From PHAA01 sp963665865 (GTDB lineage: Bacteria; Bacillota; Syntrophomonadia; Syntrophomonadales; Syntrophomonadaceae), in assembly GCA_963665865.2 (NCBI GenBank), contig CAXXWF010000001.1, positions 124,001 through 188,000 of the forward strand: DNA of 64,000 nt. Direction: 5' to 3'. The notes beneath the pieces are model-generated. The model was not told the origin of the DNA. It saw nothing but the letters and a program-made list of their open reading frames with translations, and ran no database searches. The number at the start of each line of letters is the position of its first letter. Positions within the stretch are counted from its first letter, which is position 1. Of this stretch, positions 8,911-17,494 are shown in pieces. The translations under genes were made by a program, and so were the position numbers.

Positions 8911-10419
8911 CTATAAGTCTTCGGGAGCATCAGTTTGAATCATGGTTAGCTGTCCGCCGGGATAGAGTCCTTTATTAGTAACAGTGTAATCGTCATGATT
9001 ATGCATTGGATAGAATTGCGGGAAGAAATTATCGTTCGGATCACCGGGAGGCTGATTGCAAATATCAATGGAAGTAATCGTGTCAGGGGGGCAGGCTACA
9101 GGTGCGCCGGGAATGGGCGAAAAGGGAATATCAAATATGGATGCTGGATCCACTGCCTGAATCGCAGCCATCTGGTCGCATAACGAATCCAAAGGAACAA
9201 AGGGTACCGAGGGCGGGTTACCGAAACCGGCGGCAGCATCTCCGTTAACAATATAATCTCTATATAGTGGTCTCTTATCGTCAGCGGTTAATAGTAAGTC
9301 AAAAGTCTCGCCGGATGCAATATTAAGGGTAAAGCCCATCTCCTGGAATTCGTCAATACCCGTTACTCCCAGTCTGGCAGCGATAGGCAGGAACGGGCTA
9401 ACATGAGCATCTTTGCCGATAACCGTAAAGTGCCATCCATGGATATGCCAGGGCACTACACTATAACCCATGTTAATCATCCGCAGTAAGAATTTATCAT
9501 TGGTTCTTATATGAACATATGATTCATAGTTAATCTGACGAACGTTGGGGTCGGCAGTTACCGGTGGGGTTAGAGGATGTTTATTTAAGGTGTCTGGGAA
9601 AGCTCTGCCATTGACTAGCCAGTAATCAGCCTTAAACTTATAGGCTGGGAAAAAGGTGGCTGTCTGCACGGCATGATGCCATATGGAGTCAACATCCGAG
9701 AGCAGCATAACGTATTCTTTATCAAAGAATGTACTGATATCGTTGTAAGCGAAGCTCCTATTGGTAGCTGTAACCGGTATTTGAGGCTGTGGTACTCCGT
9801 TCAATCTCCAGATGCCACTAGGGGAATCCTGGGTGATTCCATTGTCGGCAAGGCTTGCAACAGAGGGATATATGACTAACGCTCCGTACATGCCCATTTG
9901 AACATGTTCGGAAGCCTCAACATGGCAATGATACATTAAGGTGCCTGGATTTTCCGGAATGAACAGATAGGTCATCATGGGGGGAGCCATAGTAGTGTTC
10001 ATCCACATAGGCACGCCGAAGGAAGTCTCAGGGAACCCATCCAATTGAGTGGCTACATGAGCGCCATGCATGTGAATGGTGTGAAAATCCGCAATATCTG
10101 GTCGAAATTTCATACCTAAATTGATTAGGGTAATAAATATCTTGTCACCCTGTTCCCCCCAAATTATGGGGGCGGGAATAATGGCCGTACCTTTTCTTGC
10201 AAGAAATGCAGGCCAATTGGCTGCAACAGTTGGATCTAAGGTCTCATCATAAAACTCCACGGCACCAGTGTTGGGATCAGATACTTTGAACAAGCCTCCC
10301 GTGAAACCGAAAATATAAATGGGTCTGGTGTCTATTCGGCCCGTGGCACAAAATATGGGGCCAGCGGGCAGATTAATAAAGCCATCAGTGGCGAATAATA
10401 CATATTGTCGAATTCTCAT
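8911..10419 (-). CDS. Multicopper oxidase, cytoplasmic or spore-associated
   Basis: 502 residues. Copper motifs: HMHGAH (residues 116-121), MYHCHVEASEHVQMGM (162-177) holding the type 1 Cys-His-Met set plus type 2/3 histidines, PWHIHGWH (323-330), and PMHNHDDY near residue 471. Eight histidines are available for a trinuclear cluster. The HCH...H...M type 1 motif is in the N-terminal cupredoxin domain, whereas in CotA or fungal laccases it is in the last domain; the C-terminal motif HNH lacks the cysteine. No signal peptide or Tat motif is visible. AGGAGG precedes the ATG. It follows the Cys/His-rich jelly-roll gene by 46 bp, probably as an operon. Metal or phenol oxidation is possible; the substrate is unknown. 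Confidence 0.85.
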   Translation of the reverse strand: MRIRQYVLFATDGFINLPAGPIFCATGRIDTRPIYIFGFTGGLFKVSDPNTGAVEFYDETLDPTVAANWPAFLARKGTAIIPAPIIWGEQGDKIFITLINLGMKFRPDIADFHTIHMHGAHVATQLDGFPETSFGVPMWMNTTMAPPMMTYLFIPENPGTLMYHCHVEASEHVQMGMYGALVIYPSVASLADNGITQDSPSGIWRLNGVPQPQIPVTATNRSFAYNDISTFFDKEYVMLLSDVDSIWHHAVQTATFFPAYKFKADYWLVNGRAFPDTLNKHPLTPPVTADPNVRQINYESYVHIRTNDKFLLRMINMGYSVVPWHIHGWHFTVIGKDAHVSPFLPIAARLGVTGIDEFQEMGFTLNIASGETFDLLLTADDKRPLYRDYIVNGDAAAGFGNPPSVPFVPLDSLCDQMAAIQAVDPASIFDIPFSPIPGAPVACPPDTITSIDICNQPPGDPNDNFFPQFYPMHNHDDYTVTNKGLYPGGQLTMIQTDAPEDL

Positions 10420-10465
10420 TTGCCATTACCTCCTGGTTCAATTATTAAGTCATTCAGTTATTAAT

Positions 10466-11125
10466 CTAAATATGGGCTGTTCCTTCGAGCGCTATCAGGG
10501 AAACATCATCTAGAGTTACATACCCATCAGCGTCTGCCCCGGTATCTGTTTCAAAAATAATTCGAATAAAACGAGTTCGATCCGGTGAAGGAAAGAGAGT
10601 GGCATTAATAAATGCACCATAGGCTTCAAAAAGACTGTTCTGGGGTATCAAAATATTGAGGGAAGGGCTGCCCAGTTGATTATTATGCCTATCCAGGAAC
10701 TCCAAACGGACATTTACAGCGGCGTTGCATAAATCTTTGTCTGTACGCATGAAAAAAGTTAACTGATAAAAACCACCGGGGCAGATTCCCGGAATAATTT
10801 GAAAAAGGGTTGCCTGAGGCTCTATAAAGCCAAGTCTGGCCGCAGTAAAGCCCTGATGAGGAAAGTCACCCATTCCTGGATCTATTACATCCACACCGGA
10901 GTTAATTACCCAATTGGAGAACGAATTATGGGGATCTTCGAAGCCGCCGTTTTTTACCAGTTCTCCTTTGCGAGGAATACATTCGCAGTCATGGCGATGC
11001 CTGTTTTTTCTGCAATCGGTTTTGTCACAGTTATGCGAATCGTGAGGATTTGAATCATAAGAACTGTAATAGCGTGCTTTATTTTCATGGCTGTTAGTTG
11101 CGCGGTAGGGTGTAGGTTTACGCAT
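10466..11125 (-). CDS. Cys/His-rich protein with a carbohydrate-binding-like jelly-roll domain
   Basis: 219 residues. The first 60 are hydrophilic and carry a cluster of Cys and His (NCDKTDCRKNRHRHDCEC). The rest begins LVKNGGFEDP, a hallmark of galactose-binding/CBM4-9-like folds, and ends YVTLDDVSLIA, the closing strand of the same fold. No signal peptide is seen. Proteins of this form occur among spore surface proteins of Firmicutes; together with the oxidase downstream this suggests a spore-coat or extracellular-layer pair, which is inference. CAGGAGG precedes the ATG. Confidence 0.65.
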   Translation of the reverse strand: MRKPTPYRATNSHENKARYYSSYDSNPHDSHNCDKTDCRKNRHRHDCECIPRKGELVKNGGFEDPHNSFSNWVINSGVDVIDPGMGDFPHQGFTAARLGFIEPQATLFQIIPGICPGGFYQLTFFMRTDKDLCNAAVNVRLEFLDRHNNQLGSPSLNILIPQNSLFEAYGAFINATLFPSPDRTRFIRIIFETDTGADADGYVTLDDVSLIALEGTAHI

Positions 11126-11300
11126 TATAATTCCTCCTGTTGTTAAACATTACTAATGTTAATCTATGCACAGCAGTTAGAAAGAGTTACCGGGCATATT
11201 TGATAACCGCTCCTCTGCCGTCAGGATTGCATTGAATGATAGGCAGATAAGTGCTTTAATTAAATTGGAAACAATTAGATAATCGGAAGGAGGATTTTCC

Positions 11301-11999
11301 ATGAGTGATCCCAGCAAGAAAAAATACCGTATTAAGGTTACACCGGATGGTCCCTATATTATTACGGGTGATATACCTATGAGTAAGCAGGTGATTATCG
11401 CTGATCGGCAGGGATATTCATATAAGTGGGAAGAAGGTATTAAATATCCGACCCAGGAGCAATATGCACTATGTCGTTGTGGGCATTCCGGGAATAAACC
11501 CTATTGTGACGGAACACACACCAAAATCGAATGGAATGGCAATGAAACCGCCAGTACGGATGACTATCTGCAGCAGGCTCGAAGGCTGCGTGGTCCGGCA
11601 ATTGATCTCACTGATGCTCAAGCTTTATGTGCTTCTGGTCGCTTTTGTGATCGAGCTGGGGGAACATGGCAACTCACCAAAAAATCCGATAACCCGCAAG
11701 CGCGAGATTTGGTTATTCAGCAAGCTGGTGACTGTCCGTCCGGAAGATTAGTGGCTTGGGATAAAGAGACCGGCCAGGCAATAGAACCGCATTTTGAACC
11801 CTCCATCGGAATTGTCGAGGATCCCCAGGCCAAGGTCAGTGGTCCTATCTGGGTTAGGGGGGGGATACCGGTGGAAGCCTGTGATGGCACGGAATACGAA
11901 GTACGCAATAGAGTTACGCTGTGCCGCTGCGGCAGGTCGGAGAATAAACCTTTCTGTGATGCCACCCATGTTTTGGTAGGATTCTCAGACGAGAAATAA
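11301..11999 (+). CDS. Double CDGSH-type iron-sulfur protein
   Basis: 232 residues with two CDGSH motifs: CRCGHSGNKPYCDGTH (Cys58, Cys60, Cys69, His73) and CRCGRSENKPFCDATH (Cys208, Cys210, Cys219, His223). Each 3Cys-1His set binds a [2Fe-2S] cluster in this family. The region between them (CASGRFCDRAGGTW and GDCPSGRLVAWD) resembles the divergent mono-cluster ferredoxin-like domain often fused to CDGSH. Likely a soluble electron-transfer or redox-sensing protein. GGAAGGAGG precedes the ATG. It is divergent from the 10466-11125 gene and is closed by a hairpin in the adjoining repeat. Confidence 0.9.
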   Translation: MSDPSKKKYRIKVTPDGPYIITGDIPMSKQVIIADRQGYSYKWEEGIKYPTQEQYALCRCGHSGNKPYCDGTHTKIEWNGNETASTDDYLQQARRLRGPAIDLTDAQALCASGRFCDRAGGTWQLTKKSDNPQARDLVIQQAGDCPSGRLVAWDKETGQAIEPHFEPSIGIVEDPQAKVSGPIWVRGGIPVEACDGTEYEVRNRVTLCRCGRSENKPFCDATHVLVGFSDEK

Positions 12000-12001
12000 G
12001 A

Positions 12002-12130
12002 GGTGCCAGGCACCTAACTAACTAACTTATTCGAACATTGACACCTCCTGTTTTGGCAACAGGAGGTGTAGTTATTTTTAGACAAACTCAATTATGTTGT
12101 TTTACATCCAGATGCCGATACACCGTTGCA
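12002..12130. repeat. Palindromic dispersed repeat, copy A
   Basis: It starts with the palindrome GGTGCCAGGCACC (12002-12014) and TAACTAACTAAC, then a 12-bp hairpin, then a region similar to the copy at 23117 (both run through TAGTTATT and end near AGATGCCG). It begins two bases after the CDGSH stop codon. No matching right end is visible. It is probably a member of a REP/MITE-like family with copies B and C. Confidence 0.65.
12041..12080 (+). terminator. Terminator-like hairpin inside repeat copy A
   Basis: ACACCTCCTGTT (12041-12052) and AACAGGAGGTGT (12058-12069) form a perfect 12-bp stem with a 5-nt loop, followed by AGTTATTTTTA. It is suitable to end the CDGSH transcript. The equivalent stem in copy B has compensatory changes. 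Confidence 0.65.
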
Positions 12131-12150
12131 GACCACAAGCTATTTGGAGA

Positions 12151-12840
12151 CTACATTTTGAAACGGTAGCCCACTCCCCAAATAGTTTCTATGTATTGGG
12201 GATTGGAAGGAACCAGCTCAATTTTTTCACGCAATTTACCAATATGGACGGTTACGGTGGCAATATCTCCGAGGGAATCCATTCCCCAGAGCCGTTCGAA
12301 AAGTTCTGTTTTACTAAAAACCCGGTTGGGATTTGAGGCTAATAACACCAGCAGATCGAACTCCTTGGCAGTAAAGCTAACCTCGGCACTGTTGATATAA
12401 ACCCGATGGGAGGTTTTATCAATATGCAGACCGCGTATTCTTATCTCTTCATTCTTGGGTTCATTATTTACTCGCAATCGTTCGTAACGCGCCAAGTGTG
12501 CCTTTACTCGAGCTACTAATTCTCCCGGGCTAAACGGTTTGATAATATAATCATCAGCGCCTAATCCCAGACCTCTGATTTTATCTATATCTTCCTTCCG
12601 GGCCGAAACCATTAGAATAGGGATATCTTTTACAGCGCGCAGTTGACGACATATTTCGAAGCCATCTACTTTGGGCAGCATTACATCGAGAATGATTAAA
12701 GCATAGTCTCCATTTAGCGCAGTTCGTAATCCGGTGTCACCACTCACCTCAATGTCCACCGAGTAACCGTTAATCTCCATATAATCTCTTTCCAGTTCGG
12801 CAATACTGGAATCATCCTCAATAATTAAAATCTTCTTCAT
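12151..12840 (-). CDS. OmpR-family response regulator
   Basis: 229 residues. Receiver domain 1-115 with the acidic pair near residues 8-9 (IIEDD), phosphoacceptor Asp52 (LIILDVMLP), Ser/Lys switch residues (MVSA, IIKPFSPGE), then a winged-helix DNA-binding domain from about residue 130 ending IWGVGYRFKM. The kinase gene overlaps its start by 4 bp (ATGA). It is the last gene of the unit exported protein-ABC ATPase-permease-kinase-regulator, which suggests control of that transporter. Confidence 0.9.
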   Translation of the reverse strand: MKKILIIEDDSSIAELERDYMEINGYSVDIEVSGDTGLRTALNGDYALIILDVMLPKVDGFEICRQLRAVKDIPILMVSARKEDIDKIRGLGLGADDYIIKPFSPGELVARVKAHLARYERLRVNNEPKNEEIRIRGLHIDKTSHRVYINSAEVSFTAKEFDLLVLLASNPNRVFSKTELFERLWGMDSLGDIATVTVHIGKLREKIELVPSNPQYIETIWGVGYRFKM

Positions 12841-14303
12841 AGATCTACCTGAATACCTTTCTTTAAAGTGAAAAAGATACTGGTTCCTATGCCTTCTTCA
12901 CTTTCTGCCCACATGGTTCCGCCATGCTCCTCAACAATCCGACGAGCGATTGCCAATCCTAATCCACTACCCTGAATAGCACTATTTCTGGAGGGATCGG
13001 CCCGATAAAACCGATCAAAGATTAAGGATAAGGCCTCCTGGGATATGCCTTGACCGTTATCTTTGATTCCTATGGTGACGGCATCTGTTTTATTTAGCAA
13101 ATCAATTCTAATTTTCCCCGGGCTCTTATCCATATACTTAACCGAATTATCGATGATATTGTTCATAACCCTTTTTAATTTTTCTCGATCAGCGATGACG
13201 GTAATAGTCTGATCATGGCTTGGATTAAATTCCACCTGTATGCCTAGTTTGTTCAGGTCCAGTATTAATTCTTCAGTTGTATGCTGCAAGTAGCTCGCAA
13301 TTTCGACTTTTTCAAAATTAAATGGTTCTCGCTTTAAATCTAATTTAGAAAATAGAAATAATTCATCGATCAGTTTGTCAACGTCGATTGCCTTGTTATG
13401 GATTGTCTGAATATATTTTTCCATCTTCTCAGGCGAATCAGGCACACCGTCCATAATACCTTCAGTGTAGCCCTTAATAGCCGTGATAGGAGTCTTAAGG
13501 TCGTGAGATATATTGGAAATAAGCTCCTTGCGGTTTTCTTCATACTGGAGCTGCAGATCAATTGATTCCTTCAATTTACAGCGCATTTCTTCAAAGGTAC
13601 GGCATAACTGGCCAATTTCATCGTTAGAGTTAGATTTCACTTCAAAATTAAGATTTCCATCTTTAATTTGTCCGGCAGCATTCTCTAGAGCCTCAATCGG
13701 TTTAAGAATACTGCGGGAAACAATAAAGGTTAATAATCCATTGGTAACGATTAGAATTAGTAAAGCGGCTAAGAGCAATGAGCCTAAGAAGTCACGGGCA
13801 AATTTACCAATCGGACTTACATCACTTAGCATGAAAAGGCTGCCCGGACTTCCATCACTAAATGTGAAGTCAAGCTGCTTAATTGACAGCAGGTTATCGC
13901 CGATTAACACCGGGTCATGATCATCATGGTGCTTGCTAAGGTCCGTTAATCTTCTGGAGATATCTGGTTTATCAAGAGAGGGTGATATATAGATAGTGTT
14001 GTTGTCTTTGCGCACCATAATACCGGTATTAATAATCAGCAGCTTCTTATCCAAAGTGTCCAGGTATTGAGGATCCATCAATTTATCAGGGTTAGTGGAA
14101 GCAGTTAGTTTTATCTCTTCAAAGGTCATTGACCCGGCCTGAATTAATTTTTGTACGGAGTAGAATTGGAAATCAGACTTATATACATCTCTGACATCGC
14201 CGATATAGGCATACCCGATTAGTAACGCGGCTAAGAGGATTAAAACCACCGGAATAACCAGCATTGCAATATAGGATAGTAATAGCCTGAATCTTATCGA
14301 CAT
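12837..14303 (-). CDS. Sensor histidine kinase with HAMP domain
   Basis: 488 residues. A transmembrane helix at about 8-32, an extracytoplasmic sensor of about 135 residues, a second helix near 170-195, HAMP (about 197-250), HisKA with the phosphorylated His267 in NISHDLKTPITAIKGYTEG, and HATPase_c with NNIIDNSVKY, DNGQGIS and GSGLGLAI. It is the cognate kinase of the overlapping response regulator. It lies directly after a bacitracin-type ABC pair, a layout used for peptide or cell-envelope stress sensing in Firmicutes. Confidence 0.9.
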   Translation of the reverse strand: MSIRFRLLLSYIAMLVIPVVLILLAALLIGYAYIGDVRDVYKSDFQFYSVQKLIQAGSMTFEEIKLTASTNPDKLMDPQYLDTLDKKLLIINTGIMVRKDNNTIYISPSLDKPDISRRLTDLSKHHDDHDPVLIGDNLLSIKQLDFTFSDGSPGSLFMLSDVSPIGKFARDFLGSLLLAALLILIVTNGLLTFIVSRSILKPIEALENAAGQIKDGNLNFEVKSNSNDEIGQLCRTFEEMRCKLKESIDLQLQYEENRKELISNISHDLKTPITAIKGYTEGIMDGVPDSPEKMEKYIQTIHNKAIDVDKLIDELFLFSKLDLKREPFNFEKVEIASYLQHTTEELILDLNKLGIQVEFNPSHDQTITVIADREKLKRVMNNIIDNSVKYMDKSPGKIRIDLLNKTDAVTIGIKDNGQGISQEALSLIFDRFYRADPSRNSAIQGSGLGLAIARRIVEEHGGTMWAESEEGIGTSIFFTLKKGIQVDL

Positions 14304-14333
14304 AAATATCCCCTGACTTAGGGACTAAGTCCC

Positions 14334-15092
14334 TTATACTTCTTTAATATCAAACAGGTAATAACCGGATGTAAATAGGATGATACTAGTTGACAACATG
14401 ATCAAAAATGCATACAAAAGTCTTTCTGGTGCCAAGGAACCACCCTGCCACATTACGTGCCAGTTCGTATATGAAAACAGTAAGACTTTCGATGCCATGG
14501 GATAAACTATGGGCAGCAATTGGCCCGCTATATAAACGAGAATAGAGGTAGTCAAAGCCCCGCTGCTGCTTTTGAAGAACTGGGCAATGAAGGCTGCGGT
14601 TATGGCCAATGATACCATGGGAACAATGGCGAGAACATAGGCTTGCAGGCCATTGATAAACCCATGCAGATATTCAATTCCGGTCCCGCCTAAAAACATC
14701 CCGGATATTAGCGAGAATAATAGAACTGTGGCCAATAATAATATTGCTGACATGCTTAAAGCCATGATCTTCGAAAGGTAGATGTTAAACCTACTGATAG
14801 GGCGTACCAGTACAACTTTCAAGTTTCCTTCCCCGACCTCACCTGCGAATATATCTGCCGCCCACATAAAAATAAACAGGGGTAGTATTAGGCTCGTAAA
14901 TAGGGGGCTCAGGATGAAAATCGGAAAACCAGCGGTTCCTACGGCTAAAACCCCAACTTTATCGTGCAATAAGGCTACTAAGAGAGCAATGCCCACCGGG
15001 ATTGCCGCCGAAACAATAAAGGAGACCACCACTTTGCTTTTCAGGAACATCTTTTGGGTTTCGTTAACGAAATTGGCATATAAACTATTCAT
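14334..15092 (-). CDS. ABC-2 family permease (BcrB-like)
   Basis: 252 residues with six hydrophobic segments. The segment ADIFAGEVGEGNLKVVLVRPISRFNIYLSK matches the cytoplasmic coupling region of BcrB/GldF-type permeases. Its start overlaps the 3' end of the ATPase by 8 bp; AGGGAGG precedes the ATG. It works with that ATPase as an export system, probably protective against an antimicrobial peptide or exporting a product; the substrate is unknown. Confidence 0.85.
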   Translation of the reverse strand: MNSLYANFVNETQKMFLKSKVVVSFIVSAAIPVGIALLVALLHDKVGVLAVGTAGFPIFILSPLFTSLILPLFIFMWAADIFAGEVGEGNLKVVLVRPISRFNIYLSKIMALSMSAILLLATVLLFSLISGMFLGGTGIEYLHGFINGLQAYVLAIVPMVSLAITAAFIAQFFKSSSGALTTSILVYIAGQLLPIVYPMASKVLLFSYTNWHVMWQGGSLAPERLLYAFLIMLSTSIILFTSGYYLFDIKEV

Positions 15093-15822
15093 GTTTCGAA
15101 TCCTCCCTGTTATTTCTGGCCTGCTCGATAAAGAATTCTTCCAGGGATGTGTGATTCTCCATTATGTCTGCGAGGGTACCCTCTTTTATGAGTAAACCAT
15201 TGTTTAGGATGCCAACACGATTACAGGTTAGCTCCATTTCATGGGCCAAATGACTGGACACAAAAAAAGTAACCTGCTCATCTTTAGCCATGCGGATAAT
15301 CATATTTCTCACATCAGCCATACCCTCAATATCCAGTCCGTTCATGGGTTCATCCAGAATAACGAACTCAGGTCGGGACAAGATGGCTGAGGCGATACCC
15401 AGTCGTTGTTTCATTCCCAGCGAAAAGCTGCCCACCTTATCCTTTTTATAGGGACTTAAACCGACTATTTCCAGGACTTCATCAATCCTGCGGTCATCAA
15501 CTCCATTATAGAATCTGGATGCTATCTTAAGGTTGTCGTAAGCACCTATATATTCGTAGGAAGCGGCTGTTTCAATAATGCAGCCAACTTTACTCATTGC
15601 TTTTTCAAAGTCATTAATAATATTAAAACCGAAGATATTTACCTCACCCTGCTGGGCTTTGCATAAGCCCACTATAGTTTTCATTACGGTGGTCTTGCCA
15701 GCACCATTAGGTCCCAGAAAACCATAAATATCACCTTTATAGATATCAAAGCTGATATCTCGGACTCCCCGGTTGTTTTTGTAGGTCTTGGTAAGACCTT
15801 TGACTTCCAATACTTTGTCCAT
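15085..15822 (-). CDS. ABC transporter ATP-binding protein (BcrA-like)
   Basis: 245 residues with Walker A GPNGAGKTTVMK, Q-loop-region pattern IIETAASYEYIGAYDNLK (typical of BcrA), signature FSLGMKQRLGIA, Walker B FVILDEPMNGLD and H-loop VSSHLAHEME. GGGGGG-rich sequence precedes the ATG. It is the first of four overlapping or closely spaced genes ATPase-permease-kinase-regulator. Confidence 0.9.
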   Translation of the reverse strand: MDKVLEVKGLTKTYKNNRGVRDISFDIYKGDIYGFLGPNGAGKTTVMKTIVGLCKAQQGEVNIFGFNIINDFEKAMSKVGCIIETAASYEYIGAYDNLKIASRFYNGVDDRRIDEVLEIVGLSPYKKDKVGSFSLGMKQRLGIASAILSRPEFVILDEPMNGLDIEGMADVRNMIIRMAKDEQVTFFVSSHLAHEMELTCNRVGILNNGLLIKEGTLADIMENHTSLEEFFIEQARNNREDSKHE

Positions 15823-15843
15823 GGTATTCCCCCCTGAATATAC

Positions 15844-15874
15844 GAAGATAGGGTTCTAATAGAACCCTATCTTC
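15844..15874. promoter_or_regulatory. Perfect 14-bp palindrome between the exported-protein gene and the ABC operon
   Basis: GAAGATAGGGTTCT (15844-15857) and AGAACCCTATCTTC (15861-15874) pair without mismatch around a 3-nt loop. Neither strand has a T-run, so it is not a standard terminator. It lies 21 bp before the ATPase start. An operator, an RNA processing site, or a stabilising hairpin separating the two parts of the transcript are all possible. Confidence 0.65.
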
Positions 15875-15910
15875 AACTTAGAAGGCTCTATTGATTTTTC
15901 TTAGATATTT

Positions 15911-16768
15911 TTAAGCATGTGGCTGAGTTTTGGTAACTACTTGTTTACCAGTCAAATCGACGGTGTCAGGTGTTGTGCTATTTATATTGGAAAGATTAAC
16001 ATCCACATTAACCACGATTTCATGGACCTGGCCGGAAGCATCCTTGCCAGTAACCTTAATGACAGCCGTTTGGCCAGTGAGTTGACCATTGGCATCTATC
16101 TCGGCCTTTACATCAACACTGGTTAAGCTAATCGCATCGACCAATTGCGGCAGATTGGTCATAACTGCATTGGAGCGCTGGTTTTCATGGTTTGCATTCT
16201 TGGCAATTAAAGAAGCAACCGCATTTTCCAAAGGGGTAATCTGCCCATCAGCCAGTTGCAGGGTTACGACTTTACTTCCATCCGCATTGTTATCCAGAGA
16301 AATATTGCTGTCGAAGTTAGCTGCCAGCAGATCAACTATGTTTTGAACTTCTGCGGGTACTTCCTGAGTGGCAGGCCGCTCAGCCATGTTTTTCCCCATA
16401 TCTCGCTGGCCTTTTGCCATGACGTTGTATATATCACTGGTACTGTCTTTCATAATGGTCTGGCCATTCTGACGATACATTTCGTTGCTCTGGGTCTTAT
16501 CGCCTTCTTTAATGGTAGAAATACTGCTCATGGTATTATTGGCACGATCCATCTTCATAGTCCCATCAGCATTCAAGACCACATTACCATTATCCGTTAC
16601 TGACACCGCAGCTTGAGCGGTTAGACTATTGGCCTGAGGCAGGTTTAAAACTGCTGCCTTGTATGCCTCATATCCAGAAGAGCTGGATATATTGGCAAAA
16701 GCAGTGGTGCATAGCAATGTTGCTCCCAGAACAAGGCTCAGCACAATCAACACTGGTTTCCTTTTCAT
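15911..16768 (-). CDS. Exported protein of unknown function
   Basis: 285 residues. A classic signal peptide (MKRKPVLIVLSLVLGATLL, cleavage after AFA, about residue 26) is followed by a hydrophilic beta-rich domain in two parts (about 50-130 and 150-270) containing GTMKMDRANNTMSS, LQLADGQITPLENAV and a final VVNVDVNLSNIN strand. It has no lipobox cysteine. It is the first gene of the unit with the ABC exporter and two-component system, so it may report on, or be controlled by, that system. AAAGGAG precedes the ATG. Confidence 0.7.
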   Translation of the reverse strand: MKRKPVLIVLSLVLGATLLCTTAFANISSSSGYEAYKAAVLNLPQANSLTAQAAVSVTDNGNVVLNADGTMKMDRANNTMSSISTIKEGDKTQSNEMYRQNGQTIMKDSTSDIYNVMAKGQRDMGKNMAERPATQEVPAEVQNIVDLLAANFDSNISLDNNADGSKVVTLQLADGQITPLENAVASLIAKNANHENQRSNAVMTNLPQLVDAISLTSVDVKAEIDANGQLTGQTAVIKVTGKDASGQVHEIVVNVDVNLSNINSTTPDTVDLTGKQVVTKTQPHA

Positions 16769-16794
16769 AAAATCAATCTCCTTTAATATTTTGA

Positions 16795-16821
16795 TATGTG
16801 GAAGTGGTCTGCTTCCACATA
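16795..16821. promoter_or_regulatory. Operator-like inverted repeat upstream of the exported-protein gene
   Basis: TATGTGGAAG (16795-16804) and CTTCCACATA (16812-16821) are perfect 10-bp arms with a 7-bp spacer, 27-53 bp before the ATG, in the 5' leader. AT-rich -10-like sequence lies just upstream on the minus strand. A candidate operator or 5' hairpin for this five-gene unit. Confidence 0.55.
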
Positions 16822-16909
16822 CTATAATGCCTCATAATTATAAACTACCCATAAAGCAATTATAAAATATTCATAAAATTAATACCAATAATTAAAGCGA
16901 GCTCATTTA

Positions 16910-16938
16910 TTGCATATTAGCCAAGGAACAATTATAAT
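16910..16938 (+). promoter_or_regulatory. Sigma-A promoter of the leuA T-box transcript
   Basis: TTGCAT (16910-16915), exactly 17 bp, TATAAT (16933-16938). It lies just upstream of the T-box leader. Confidence 0.8.
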
Positions 16939-16944
16939 AATTTA

Positions 16945-17226
16945 AATTGACGATGATAGGGCTTAGTAAGTATTATCCGTTGGAATCAGAGAACCGTCGG
17001 TTGGTGTAAGACGGGCGAAACGGTACACTGAACTCTCCCTGGAGCTGCTGACTGAAATCGGATTGAGAGTAGGCTCAGACGGGAACTTCCGCCGTTACAA
17101 GGAAGGGGATATCGGACTATGTTCCCGTATCCTTTAAAGTGAGTGACTATTTGTCGCTAAATTGAGTGGTACCGCGGAGTTAAACCCTTCGTCTCAAGAA
17201 ATTTGAGCGAAGGGTTTTATTTTTTA
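16945..17226 (+). ncRNA. T-box riboswitch, probably leucine-specific, controlling leuA
   Basis: Stem I features are in order: AGTA near 16974, AGAGA near 16988, the distal-loop GGTG near 17002, and then GAACTC followed by a closing strand; the likely specifier CTC (17033-17035) would read leucine. The T-box sequence TGGTACCGCGG (17167-17177), which pairs with the uncharged tRNA acceptor end in the antiterminator, and a terminator follow. Low charged tRNA-Leu would let transcription continue to 2-isopropylmalate synthase. The specifier assignment rests on position and on the downstream gene, not on a folded model. Confidence 0.9.
17182..17226 (+). terminator. T-box terminator
   Basis: AAACCCTTCG (17182-17191) pairs with CGAAGGGTTT (17208-17217), with an inner CTCAA/TTGAG stem, followed by TTATTTTTT. 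Its 5' arm overlaps the sequence used by the antiterminator. Confidence 0.9.
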
Positions 17227-17494
17227 TCAAACTTCTTTTAAGATATTTTCCTCTATAGGTGGAGGATAAACCGATTTTCCCCAATGGCGGTAGGATCCCC
17301 GACTGACGAGGCGTTTGATAAAAATACTCGCGGTGCGATGCACACAAAACGCGAAAGGAAGGCGCTAGAGCGCCCGCGTTTTGGCGCGCAATTCGCGCAA
17401 ACGCTCATTGATAAGGAGATGGTTTCGATGGAAATAGACCTAAGTGACCTTAGACTTAGCAATGAATTTATTTTACAGAAGGAGGATATAAATA
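17227..17494 (+). other. Extra leader between T-box terminator and leuA
   Basis: 268 bp of leader remain after the terminator. It includes GC-rich inverted sequence around 17360-17405 (GGCGCTAGAGCGCC, then GCGCGCAATTCGCGC), richer in GC than its surroundings. A possible small ORF with its own AAGGAG starts at 17428 (MEIDLSDLRLSNEF...) and runs into leuA in another frame. No recognised gene. It may be a second control layer or a relic. Confidence 0.45.

Noticed and set aside
10540..10600. TTCGA-containing stretch as a tRNA T-arm
   Set aside because: No acceptor stem, D-arm or anticodon arm around it; it lies within the coding sequence of the jelly-roll protein gene.
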